This document shows, one piece after another, positions 1 through 7,313 of a stretch of 35,438 nt of DNA; the first letter of the stretch is position 1; the number at the start of each line of letters is the position of its first letter. The notes under the pieces were generated by a model. The model saw only the letters and a program-made list of their open reading frames with translations. It was not told where the DNA came from and did no database searches. A program made the translations under genes and the position numbers. The stretch lies in contig JACQUI010000279.1 in NCBI GenBank assembly GCA_016210395.1, positions 1 to 35,438 on the forward strand, written 5' to 3'. The stretch is from Chloroflexota bacterium. GTDB taxonomy: Bacteria; Chloroflexota; Dehalococcoidia; Lucifugimonadales; JACPCL1.

Positions 1-2
1 CC

Positions 3-863
3 TCCATCCAGACCTTCTTTGGCGCGCAGCAACAGACAGGCTCCGGCTCCGGCGTCATTTTCCGTGAGGACGGCTACATCCTCACCAACAACCACGTTGT
101 TGATGGCGCCAGCGACATTACGGTCACGCTCTTCGATAACCGCCAGTTCGATGGGACAGTTGTGGGGACCTTTCCCGACAACGATCTGGCCGTCATCAAG
201 ATCGAAGAAAAGGGGCTGCCAACCCTTCCTTTCCGCACCACTTCATCCTTGCGGGTTGGCGACTGGGTGGTCGCCATCGGCAATGCGGCCGGGCTGCCAG
301 GCAAACCGACCGTGACGCTGGGCATCGTCAGCGCCGTTGACCGCAGCCTTCAGACAGGCGGCGCTCAGCTCAACGACTTGATCCAGACGGACGCCGTCAT
401 CAACCCGGGCAACAGCGGAGGCCCCCTTGTCAATCTGCAGGGAGAGGTGGTCGGCATCAACTCCGCCATCCTCCGGGGCAGCCAGATTGACGGCATCGGG
501 TTCGCCATTAGCGCCGATACCGCCCGCCTGGTGGCCGATCAGCTTGTCCGCAACGGACGCGTCATCTGGCCGTTCATGGGCGTAGGACTTGACGACATAG
601 ACATCCCCACGGCGGCAGAGCGGAACCTCAGCGTCCGCGAAGGCGCGCTCATTAAGGAGGTGGAGCCTGGCAGCCCCGCGGCCCAGGCAGGCCTGCGCCT
701 CAACGACGTCATCGTTGCCGTGGATGGCAAGACGGTCCCCAGCGTAAAAGCGCTGCTTCAGCTCCTGCGCGGCGAGTATAAGGTTGGACAGCGGGCAACG
801 GTGGCAGTCATACGGGGCAATGACCGGAAGGAGTTCACGGTCACCCTGGGGGAGCGGCCGTAA
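3..863 (+). CDS. HtrA/DegP-type serine protease with PDZ domain, 5' end missing
   Basis: Trypsin-like S1C protease of the envelope, which in this family degrades or refolds misfolded exported proteins. The reading frame is open from the first bases of the window, so the signal/anchor segment lies outside; 286 residues remain. The full catalytic triad is visible: His in TNNHVV, Asp in DNDLAVIKI, Ser in GNSGGPL. A single PDZ domain follows in the last ~95 residues (GALIKEVEPGSPAAQAGL ... GKTVPSVKALLQLL). Length and one PDZ domain fit the short HtrA-like class better than two-PDZ DegP. The gene ends in TAA and the next gene is convergent. The family is certain; the exact paralogue is not. Confidence 0.95.
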   Translation, partial: SIQTFFGAQQQTGSGSGVIFREDGYILTNNHVVDGASDITVTLFDNRQFDGTVVGTFPDNDLAVIKIEEKGLPTLPFRTTSSLRVGDWVVAIGNAAGLPGKPTVTLGIVSAVDRSLQTGGAQLNDLIQTDAVINPGNSGGPLVNLQGEVVGINSAILRGSQIDGIGFAISADTARLVADQLVRNGRVIWPFMGVGLDDIDIPTAAERNLSVREGALIKEVEPGSPAAQAGLRLNDVIVAVDGKTVPSVKALLQLLRGEYKVGQRATVAVIRGNDRKEFTVTLGERP

Positions 864-941
864 AAGAGGCGTGCTAGGCGCTTGCCTCCACAAACTGCCA
901 GTCGCTCAAAACACTGGCTACGAGAATACGCCCAGGCTACG

Positions 942-1178
942 TCAGGCCGTGTTGCGGTTCCTGCGGGGCCACCGCGTCCAGGAAACTCGCGCACGGACGA
1001 TGGCCCCAACCAGCGGAGCGACCACTATCCACAGCGCCACCGTTGTCGCCACGGCCCGCAGATAGCCGATGGTCTTGATGCCCAGGTCCGGCGCCAGGAT
1101 GCCCCAGAAGATCATGAGCAGCCACGAGCTGACGAATAGGCTCAGGCCCGTGGCTGGGATAACAAAGATCGCCCACAT
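942..1178 (-). CDS. small two-helix membrane protein, unknown function
   Basis: 78 residues. The ATG at 1178 is preferred over upstream in-frame starts because GAGAGG sits about 5 bases before it and the hydrophobic protein begins there (MWAIFVIPATGLSLFVSSWL). Two membrane helices are apparent, roughly residues 3-27 and 41-64, followed by a basic tail rich in Arg. No family is recognised; it could be a small holin-like or DUF protein. It is convergent with the protease gene and divergent from the response regulator. The case rests on hydrophobic pattern and ribosome site only. Confidence 0.6.
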   Translation of the reverse strand: MWAIFVIPATGLSLFVSSWLLMIFWGILAPDLGIKTIGYLRAVATTVALWIVVAPLVGAIVRARVSWTRWPRRNRNTA

Positions 1179-1367
1179 ACGTACCTCTCTCAGGCAGGGC
1201 TGTGGTTGTTGCCCACTCACCTGTCTACCCATACTACCGTACGCGGACAGAAAGCAGTAGCCCAGACGTGCAGCCCCAGAGTGCAAATGGACGCCCTTGC
1301 CACGTCCGCGCACCCGCGCCTCTGCCTCCACATCCAATTCACAGAAGCCTTCCACAAGAAATGACTT

Positions 1368-1386
1368 CCTCCCCTTGTGGGGGAGG
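1368..1386. repeat. short intergenic palindrome, CCTCCCC type
   Basis: CCTCCCC and GGGGAGG arms flank a 5-base loop. Similar palindromes lie at 9589-9611, 9676-9694 and 28762-28786, so this is one copy of a dispersed intergenic family. The right arm also supplies the GGAGG ribosome site of the regulator gene that starts at 1392. Confidence 0.6.
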
Positions 1387-1391
1387 ATTGA

Positions 1392-2057
1392 GTGGTGGGT
1401 GAGACCTTCCACAGGTGCAGCGTGCCTCCAGCCCCTTCAGACATCCGCGTCCTCGTCGTCGCCCGCGACCCATTGGCCCGCGCGGGCCTGGCTGCCATGC
1501 TCGCCCAGCAACCGGGGGTGATGGTTGAGGGCCAGGCAGCCGGCGACTTCGACCTGCGGCAAACGCTGGAGGGCCTCCACGCCGATGCGCTGGTGTGGGA
1601 CCTGGGCTGGGACGCTGCCGATGCGACTGAGGCCGTGACCGATGCCCAGGAGCTCGGCATCCCTATTCTGGCGCTTGCGCCGGAGGAGGACCACGTGGCG
1701 GAGGCATGGGCAGCCGGCGCGCGGGGCCTGCTGCCCCGGGAGGCCGGCGCAGAAGTCATTGGGGCGGCGCTGCACGCCCTGGCCAGCGGGCTGGCGGTCG
1801 TTGCCGCGGAGTTCACGGCGCTCCTGTCGCCGCGCCACCGGCAGGCAGCGGCGCTGGCCGAGGAGCTGACGCCCCGGGAAGGCCAGGTGCTGCAGTTGCT
1901 GGCGGAGGGCCTTCCCAACAAGGCCATCGCCGCCCGCCTTGGCGTCAGCGAGAGCACCGTCAAGTTCCACATCAACGCCATCCTGGGCAAGCTGGGGGCG
2001 CAAAGCCGCACCGAGGCGGTCGTCCAGGCCACACGTCTGGGCCTGATCACTATGTAG
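1392..2057 (+). CDS. LuxR/NarL-type response regulator with atypical receiver domain
   Basis: 221 residues: receiver-like domain about 18-135, then a LuxR-type helix-turn-helix about 157-217 (LTPREGQVLQLLAEGLPNK, STVKFHINAILGKLG), so it is a DNA-binding transcription regulator. The GTG start has GGGAGG seven bases upstream, inside a dispersed palindrome. The receiver keeps an Asp at the usual phosphorylation place (ALVWDLGWD), but the N-terminal acidic pair is reduced to one Asp (VVARDPLAR), and the usual Lys near the end of the domain is replaced (GARGLLPRE). This suggests an orphan or weakly phosphorylated regulator. No kinase gene is adjacent in the window and the target is unknown. Confidence 0.88.
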   Translation: MVGETFHRCSVPPAPSDIRVLVVARDPLARAGLAAMLAQQPGVMVEGQAAGDFDLRQTLEGLHADALVWDLGWDAADATEAVTDAQELGIPILALAPEEDHVAEAWAAGARGLLPREAGAEVIGAALHALASGLAVVAAEFTALLSPRHRQAAALAEELTPREGQVLQLLAEGLPNKAIAARLGVSESTVKFHINAILGKLGAQSRTEAVVQATRLGLITM

Positions 2058-2134
2058 TGCGCAGGCTTCCATCCTGGTGTCCCGCAGAAGACCCTACGCC
2101 ACGAAAGCATCCTTCCAGGGCTATCCGGGCGAGG

Positions 2135-2173
2135 CTCCTGACCGCTCTTCCTTAAGGAGAGGGGCTGCAGGAG
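2135..2173 (+). terminator. possible terminator or palindrome after the regulator gene
   Basis: CTCCTG at 2135-2140 pairs with CAGGAG at 2168-2173. Between them CTCTTCC can pair with GGAGAG around a TTAA loop. There is no clear T run, so it may be a dispersed palindrome rather than a working terminator. Confidence 0.35.
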
Positions 2174-2335
2174 GTGAGGCAACCAAGAGGAGTTAGGAGT
2201 GTCTTGGAGCAAAGCCTTTCCATACGAGAGGCCAGAGGCCATCAGATACGGCAAACAGACGCATGTACGCAGGCAAGCATAGGTGTCCAGACGTAAATTG
2301 TGGGTGAATTCCATCGTGGAGCGCCCCTAAACCGC

Positions 2336-2364
2336 TTGACAGCGTATGCGATTTGGCCTATAGT
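2336..2364 (+). promoter_or_regulatory. sigma70-type promoter for the surface-protein transcript
   Basis: TTGACA at 2336-2341 and TATAGT at 2359-2364 are separated by exactly 17 bases. This is one of the best promoter matches in the window. Transcription would start near 2371, leaving a leader of about 355 bases before the GTG at 2727. Confidence 0.75.
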
Positions 2365-2370
2365 CCGCCT

Positions 2371-2579
2371 AGTCTGTTACTTGCAGGCCAGCTTGGTGAC
2401 AGGCAACCTGACGATGGAGCAGCGCCATCGTTCTCATAAGGGATGAAAAAAGGGGTCGCCGGTCGGGCGCCCCGGCCAGTCAATGCGCCTCCTCGGTCTC
2501 CGAGCAGGCGTATTTGTGGGTAGAGTAACACTGGTCCTTATTCAGCCGCGTGGGCTATAGCCCAGCAAGGAGCACTTAT
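2371..2579 (+). other. long structured 5' leader, no known riboswitch recognised
   Basis: This transcribed but non-coding stretch contains at least three local hairpins. ACGATGG (2411-2417) pairs with CCATCGT (2425-2431). CGCCT-C-CTCGG (2486-2496) pairs with CCGAG-C-AGGCG (2500-2510) around a TCT loop. TGGGC-TATA-GCCCA lies just before an AAGGAG at 2567-2572. I compared it by eye with c-di-GMP, cobalamin, SAM and similar aptamers and saw no match. It may be a mRNA-stability leader or an unknown regulatory RNA. The rest of the 2058-2579 gap shows no gene. Confidence 0.4.
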
Positions 2580-2723
2580 ATGTATTCATCCTCTGGTTTC
2601 TCTGTGCCGCCGAGAGCAGACCCGTCTCTGGTGCCAAGAAGCGGACCGCTCAATCGTCATGGCACACAAGCAAGCCCACGTGCAATAACACCCTGCACTG
2701 GTCAATTCGGAATAAGGGGGTAG
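2580..2723 (+). CDS. possible 47-codon leader ORF before the surface-protein gene
   Basis: ATG at 2580 has AAGGAG at 2567-2572, seven bases upstream, a better ribosome site than many real genes here. The frame runs 47 codons to TAG at 2721-2723, four bases before the GTG of the large exported protein, and overlaps its AAGGGGG ribosome site, an arrangement suited to translational coupling. The peptide is Ser/Pro/Arg-rich and resembles nothing I know. It may equally be a chance frame in a leader. Confidence 0.3.
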   Translation: MYSSSGFSVPPRADPSLVPRSGPLNRHGTQASPRAITPCTGQFGIRG

Positions 2724-2726
2724 GTA

Positions 2727-5330
2727 GTGAAAAAGCGATTTAGTTCCCTGATTTTGTTCGGGCTGACGGCCGCGCTGTTAGCCCTAATAGGCGTGGTGAC
2801 CGCCCTGGCTGCGCCGTCCGCAGCGGTCAACGGCACCATCACCCTGGACAAGTCCTGGTACACCAACAGCGGCGCGGGCGCGGCGGTGAAGGTCACCGTC
2901 ACGGACGCGGACTTCAACGTCGCTGCGAACAAGACTGACCTCAACGTCAACATTGGACCAATCGCCCCTGGTGGCGCCTCTGGCAACATCATACTGGGAT
3001 TCAACCCAATCGTTGGAATACCGCAGGTTGTTTTCACGTCGACCGGCGCGGCGTTTCCTAACGTTGACGTCACGGTCGTCAGCGCGAATCTGGGTATTAT
3101 CCAGGTGATCTCCTCAGTCGCCCAGCCGAATCCCACCATCGTGAACATCAAATACCAGACCAGCGCCGTGGACACCGTTCCGGTCAAAGTCGTCAGCACG
3201 CAGAACCCGACCGGTATCGTCGTGAACGCCACGGAGACCGGGAACAGCACGGGTATCTTCGTTGCGAACATTACCCTTGTGAATGCCGCGACGACGACTA
3301 CCGGCAGTCTGTTCGCGCTGGACACGAATACGGTCACCGCTGGCTTCACCGACACGCCTGCGACTGGGTCTAATACCTTCAGGTCGGTATCATCCTCCGT
3401 GGAGACCGGCAAGCCGACTTTCTCCGGCCTGACGCCTGCCAACAAGGTCAAGACACAGACGCTGCGGCCCACGTTCTCAGGAACGATCGCCGATGTGGGC
3501 GGATCAGGCATCAAAGTGAACACCGTTGCTATCATGATTGATCTGAACAGCAACGGCAGTGTGTTGGATGCCGGGGAAACGTTCGCGCCCACGGTAACCG
3601 GAGCTGACGGCGCTTCCACGGTCACCTTCAGCTTTACGCCTTCGGCAGACTTGTCGGAGGGGGCGCACGTATGGCAGTTGACGACTGGTGACGTCGCGGG
3701 CAACACGGGCACGAGCGATTCCGACACCGCCTCGACAGCGCCGGGCAACGACCCGCAACAGCTTGCTATCGACAATACTCGCCCCAGCATTGCGGCAGTG
3801 ATGACCGGTAGATTCTGGGACACCAGCCTGGCGGTTGCTGCAGAAGGCAAGAACAAGGCCACAAGCCTGGTAGTCAACTTCAATGAGGAGTTGGACCCGG
3901 CTTCGGTGACGGCTGCCGACTTTACGGTTGACGGCGTCGCGCCCACGGATGCCAGCGTCTTCTCCAGCACGACTGATGCGACGGTAGCCATGAGGGCGTA
4001 CCTGACGTTGGCCTCAGCTCTGGCTGCCAACGCGAAGCCTGTCGTTGCGATAGCGGTTGGCGGCGGCGTTGCCGACAAAGCTGGGAACGTGGCCAGTTCC
4101 TCGAATACTTCCTCCGCAACGGCTGCCGATTTTATCGCGCCTACGTTCACGGTTACCTTGGACAAGACCATCGTGAAGGCCAACGAGAACCTCACTGTCA
4201 GCATCAGCTCCAGTGAGCCTATCTCTGGCGTGCCCGTTGTGAGCGTGATGCGCTTTGACGCTGGTTTCACCAGCACGCCTACGGTGGTGGTGAAATCCGC
4301 CACTACCTGGGAGTCGGTCTTCCAAGCAGGCGCAGGTTCGCCCTTCGATTCTGCGGATTCCAGCAAAAAGAGCACTGTACGAGTGAACGGCACGGACGCG
4401 GCCAATAACGCTGGTGCCAAGGGGGCCAATGACCCCGCCAGCACGTCTGCGATAACGTTCATACTCGACGGTGGCGCGCCTGCGATCACCAAGGTTGAGG
4501 CCGGCGGCAAGGACATCACCGCTGGTACGGTGGACGTGCCCAGCACCAGCCCCTTCGTGACGGCCACCTACAATGAAAAGGAGAGCATCACCAAGGTTGA
4601 GTTCGGCGAAAAGGGCACGACCCTGGTGGACGTGGCTGGCAAGGCCCAGCTCTCCACCGATGGCAAGATCGTCATCTATGCGGCTACCGGCCTGACCGTT
4701 GGCAAGTCCTACCAGCTCAAGGTCTCCGTAAAGGACCAGGCTGGCAACGAACTCAAGGACCAGACCAAGGAGTTCAAGGCCATCGAGAAGGCCAAGACGA
4801 AGGTCCCGCTGGCGCCGGGCCAGAACCTGGTGTCTCTGCCCAGCGATCCTGCGGACATGGCTATCAATAGCGTCATCACGTCTGCCGATGTGAAGTCGGT
4901 GGTAACCTATGACCCGCTGAACCCCGATCCGACGAGTGGGCCGTGGAAGAGCGCTACTCGCGGCGCCGATGGGAAGCTGAGCGGCAGCCTGGCGACCATT
5001 GACTCCATGCACGCCTATTGGGTCAACACGTCGTCGTTCGCACCCATTGAGGTTGCCATACCGGAGCCTGGATTCCTGGCGACGCCGCCGTCCATAGCTG
5101 CGGCTGCAGGCTGGAACATGATGCCAGTCGTAAGCCTCATCGGGCAGGCGCCCGGCGCGACGATCCCTGCGGACCAGTACTTCGCCAGCCTCCCGAACTG
5201 GGTGACGGCCTACACCTTCAACCCAGCGACAAACGCTTGGACGAAGATCACGCCGAAGAACTTCCAGAATGTGGTCGTCGGCCAGGGCTACTGGCTGTAC
5301 ACCACCACCGCTGGAATCCTGGTACCGTAA
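2727..5330 (+). CDS. large exported protein with repeated Ig-like domains, probable cell-surface protein
   Basis: 867 residues, starting at GTG with AAGGGGG upstream. A signal peptide spans about 1-28 (KKR, long hydrophobic core, ALA cleavage region). Beta-rich Ig-like segments follow: about 231-345 (PTFSGTIADVGGSG, DVAGNTGTSD), 374-470 resembling SbsA-type Ig domains (VVNFNEELDPASVTAADF), 472-575 (FTVTLDKTIVKANENLTVSI) and 584-690 (YQLKVSVKDQAGNE). Residues ~693-867 form a two-fold C-terminal module: APGQNLVSLPSD...HAYWVNTS and AAGWNMMPVVSL...GQGYWLYTT. There is no C-terminal membrane helix or LPXTG, so retention would depend on the C-terminal module or on association with other envelope proteins. 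Likely an S-layer, adhesion or sheath component; the precise role is unknown. It has its own promoter and terminator. Confidence 0.85.
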   Translation: MKKRFSSLILFGLTAALLALIGVVTALAAPSAAVNGTITLDKSWYTNSGAGAAVKVTVTDADFNVAANKTDLNVNIGPIAPGGASGNIILGFNPIVGIPQVVFTSTGAAFPNVDVTVVSANLGIIQVISSVAQPNPTIVNIKYQTSAVDTVPVKVVSTQNPTGIVVNATETGNSTGIFVANITLVNAATTTTGSLFALDTNTVTAGFTDTPATGSNTFRSVSSSVETGKPTFSGLTPANKVKTQTLRPTFSGTIADVGGSGIKVNTVAIMIDLNSNGSVLDAGETFAPTVTGADGASTVTFSFTPSADLSEGAHVWQLTTGDVAGNTGTSDSDTASTAPGNDPQQLAIDNTRPSIAAVMTGRFWDTSLAVAAEGKNKATSLVVNFNEELDPASVTAADFTVDGVAPTDASVFSSTTDATVAMRAYLTLASALAANAKPVVAIAVGGGVADKAGNVASSSNTSSATAADFIAPTFTVTLDKTIVKANENLTVSISSSEPISGVPVVSVMRFDAGFTSTPTVVVKSATTWESVFQAGAGSPFDSADSSKKSTVRVNGTDAANNAGAKGANDPASTSAITFILDGGAPAITKVEAGGKDITAGTVDVPSTSPFVTATYNEKESITKVEFGEKGTTLVDVAGKAQLSTDGKIVIYAATGLTVGKSYQLKVSVKDQAGNELKDQTKEFKAIEKAKTKVPLAPGQNLVSLPSDPADMAINSVITSADVKSVVTYDPLNPDPTSGPWKSATRGADGKLSGSLATIDSMHAYWVNTSSFAPIEVAIPEPGFLATPPSIAAAAGWNMMPVVSLIGQAPGATIPADQYFASLPNWVTAYTFNPATNAWTKITPKNFQNVVVGQGYWLYTTTAGILVP

Positions 5331-5351
5331 AAGGTTACGGGTTGGATCTCC

Positions 5352-5384
5352 AAGAGGGGCCTCACGCGAGGCCCCTCTTCCTTT
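5352..5384 (+). terminator. rho-independent terminator of the surface-protein gene
   Basis: A perfect 12-base stem (5352-5363 with 5368-5379) with ACGC loop is followed by CCTTTT. It lies 21 bases after the TAA of the 867-residue protein. Confidence 0.9.
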
Positions 5385-5448
5385 TCGGGACTTGCGAGTG
5401 ACGTTTGCGCCAAGGGCGTTGCTTGGTAAGAAGTGAAGGGTAGGAGAA

Positions 5449-5457
5449 TGGTATACT
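5449..5457 (+). promoter_or_regulatory. extended -10 promoter, leaderless start for the next gene
   Basis: TGGTATACT gives a TG-n-TATACT extended -10 motif with no clear -35 at normal spacing. The expected start of transcription, six to eight bases downstream, falls on or just before the ATG at 5465, and no Shine-Dalgarno stands between. The mRNA is therefore probably leaderless. Confidence 0.55.
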
Positions 5458-5464
5458 GCTGACC

Positions 5465-6103
5465 ATGTGTGTGAAGCTACGGGCATGGCTAGCGGGGCGG
5501 CCGCTTTGGATGGCGCTAATGTGCGCGGCGATGGTTGTCGCTGGAAGCGGCGCGGCGCACGCCCAGGAGCCCATCGTGTTCCCTATCCTGTACGGCGGCG
5601 CAGTGTTCATAGATGGAGCGCCGGCGCCGGAGGGGACCGTGGTGACGGCGCGTGTGGGGGACTGGCAAAACCAGACCACGGTACAGGGGAACAGCCGGTA
5701 CTACGGCCTGCTGGTTGCGCCGCCCACCAGCGCCTACTACCGCACCATCATCACTTTTCACGTGGAGGGCATGACCGCCGCCGAGCAGGACCTGTTCCTG
5801 CCCGCCGGCGGCCCGACGTTCAAGGACAGCGGCTACGACCTGCACTTCGTCCGGCCCCAGCAGCAGACGACTACGCCCAGGCCGACAGCGACGCCTGCAG
5901 CCGCGCCAACGGCTACGGCTGCCTCTGTCACCGCGACCCCCACGTCGCTTGCACCGGTCGCAACGGCGACGCCAACCGTCCCGGCCAGGATCAGTCCCGG
6001 CGGGATTGGCGGCGGCCCGGTTGCCCTCGCGGGCGTGGGGGCGGCGGTCCTGCTGGCAGCGGGGGGATTCGCCATCTGGCGGAGCAGGAGAGCTCACTCG
6101 TGA
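5465..6103 (+). CDS. exported, C-terminally membrane-anchored protein with Thr/Pro linker
   Basis: 212 residues. The signal peptide covers about 1-33, with a hydrophobic core and an AHA cleavage site before QEP. A small folded domain spans about 34-135 (FPILYGGAVFIDGAPAPEGT, carboxypeptidase-regulatory-like or Ig-like in appearance). It is followed by a low-complexity Thr/Pro/Ala linker at about 136-175 and a single membrane helix at about 180-203 ending in RSRRAHS. The whole protein therefore probably stands on the outer face of the cytoplasmic membrane on a flexible stalk. It lies directly after the Ig-repeat protein but behind that gene's terminator, with its own -10. Function unknown. Confidence 0.8.
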   Translation: MCVKLRAWLAGRPLWMALMCAAMVVAGSGAAHAQEPIVFPILYGGAVFIDGAPAPEGTVVTARVGDWQNQTTVQGNSRYYGLLVAPPTSAYYRTIITFHVEGMTAAEQDLFLPAGGPTFKDSGYDLHFVRPQQQTTTPRPTATPAAAPTATAASVTATPTSLAPVATATPTVPARISPGGIGGGPVALAGVGAAVLLAAGGFAIWRSRRAHS

Positions 6104-6199
6104 CCCCTTTCCCTGTGAGAGAGAGGGGTGGCCCGTCTTTCCATAGCCACTGGACTGCTGGAGACGCGGGGTGCGAAAATGGGGTTGCGCCAATAGCCC

Positions 6200-6229
6200 T
6201 TGACGTGTGGCACAGGGCGTTGGTAGAGT
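6200..6229 (+). promoter_or_regulatory. promoter of hrcA
   Basis: TTGACG at 6200-6205 and TAGAGT at 6224-6229 are separated by 18 bases. The start would lie near 6236, immediately before the CIRCE operator. Confidence 0.65.
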
Positions 6230-6241
6230 CTGGGAAGGTGG

Positions 6242-6268
6242 CTAGCACTCTTGCGGCGCGATTGCTAA
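6242..6268 (+). promoter_or_regulatory. CIRCE operator (HrcA binding site)
   Basis: CTAGCACTC, nine bases, then GATTGCTAA. The family consensus is TTAGCACTC-N9-GAGTGCTAA, so the site has one change in each arm and the exact 27-base geometry. It sits at about +6 of the predicted transcript and 20 bases before the hrcA ATG, the normal place for autoregulation by HrcA. Confidence 0.88.
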
Positions 6269-6288
6269 GCCTGTGAACGGAGCGATGT

Positions 6289-7305
6289 ATGGCGCTAACT
6301 GAACGGCAACACCAGGTGCTGCGCATCATCGTGGGCGAGTACATCCATTCCCCCGTGCCGGTGTCCTCAGAGGGCGTGGCCCACAAGATGCCGGCGCCGG
6401 TGAGCTCCGCCACCATCCGCAACGAGATGGCGGTGCTGGAGGAAGAAGGGTACGTTGCGCGGCGGCACACGTCCGGCGGCGGCGTGCCTTCGGACAAGGC
6501 GTATCGCGCCTACGTGGAGTCGCTGGGCGATGCGCTGGAGCCTTCGCGGCGGGTGAAGGAGCAGGTCAGGCGTAACTTCCAGACGGCGAGTCTGGACGTA
6601 GAGGCGCGCAACCGGTCGGCGGTCCGGCTGCTGGCGGAGCTGGAGCGGGCCATGGCGGTGGCCACCATGCCAACCAGCGAGGAGGCGCGCTGGAAGCACC
6701 TGGACCTGGTGCACCTCCAGGGCTTGCTGGCCCTGCTGATCATGGTGATCGAGGGGTCCGGCCACCTGAAGCAGCAGCACGTGCTCCTGCGAGAGCCTAT
6801 GAGCCAGGACCAGCTTACGCAACTCTCCAACAAGCTCAACGCGAAGATGGCGGGCCTCGGCACGGATCAGGTGCTGGCCAGGAGCGGCGGCTTCGCCGGC
6901 GTAGAACAGGACTTCATCTCGCTGGCGGCGAGCTTCATGCGGGAGGAAGAGCAGCAGTCCATACCCGACTACTTTGTGGACGGTTTGCGCCACATGTTTG
7001 CCTACCCGGAGCTGGCCGAGGGCACGCAGGCCAGGGCCATCGCAGAAATCCTGGAGTACCAGGGGCTGGTCAAGGCGCTTCTGGGAAACGTTCCCGAGCA
7101 GGGCGTCGTACGCGTGACCATCGGCGCAGAGCACAAAGAAGACCTGCTGCGGCCATTCACCGTTGTCTTCACCCGGTACGGCACGCCATCCGGCGGAAGG
7201 GGTGTTGTCGGCGTCATGGGGCCGACGCGCTTTGAGTACGCCTCCGCCATTTCCAACGTGCGGTACCTTGCCTCGGTGATGGGCAACATGGCAGCGGCGG
7301 TGTGA
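6289..7305 (+). CDS. hrcA: heat-inducible transcription repressor HrcA
   Basis: 338 residues, the usual family length. It represses chaperone operons by binding CIRCE and is released by heat when GroEL is titrated. The N-terminal winged helix covers about 1-75 (PVSSATIRNEMAVLEEEGYV then HTSGGGVPSDKAYRAYV, the diagnostic HrcA signature). The remainder is the GAF-like dimerisation core. The ATG at 6289 has GGAG upstream and follows a CIRCE element. dnaJ starts eight bases after the TGA, so the two genes are co-transcribed. Family assignment is firm. Confidence 0.96.
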   Translation: MALTERQHQVLRIIVGEYIHSPVPVSSEGVAHKMPAPVSSATIRNEMAVLEEEGYVARRHTSGGGVPSDKAYRAYVESLGDALEPSRRVKEQVRRNFQTASLDVEARNRSAVRLLAELERAMAVATMPTSEEARWKHLDLVHLQGLLALLIMVIEGSGHLKQQHVLLREPMSQDQLTQLSNKLNAKMAGLGTDQVLARSGGFAGVEQDFISLAASFMREEEQQSIPDYFVDGLRHMFAYPELAEGTQARAIAEILEYQGLVKALLGNVPEQGVVRVTIGAEHKEDLLRPFTVVFTRYGTPSGGRGVVGVMGPTRFEYASAISNVRYLASVMGNMAAAV

Positions 7306-7313
7306 GCTAACGC

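Noticed and set aside
2371..2579. Known riboswitch (c-di-GMP, cobalamin, SAM, THF)
   Set aside because: None of the conserved core strings of these aptamers is present; only generic hairpins.
4014..5486. 490-codon open frame antisense to the Ig-repeat protein gene
   Set aside because: It covers a gene with signal peptide, Ig domains, promoter and terminator, and its own peptide is low-complexity Arg/Gly/His with no family motif; a by-product of GC-rich codon use.
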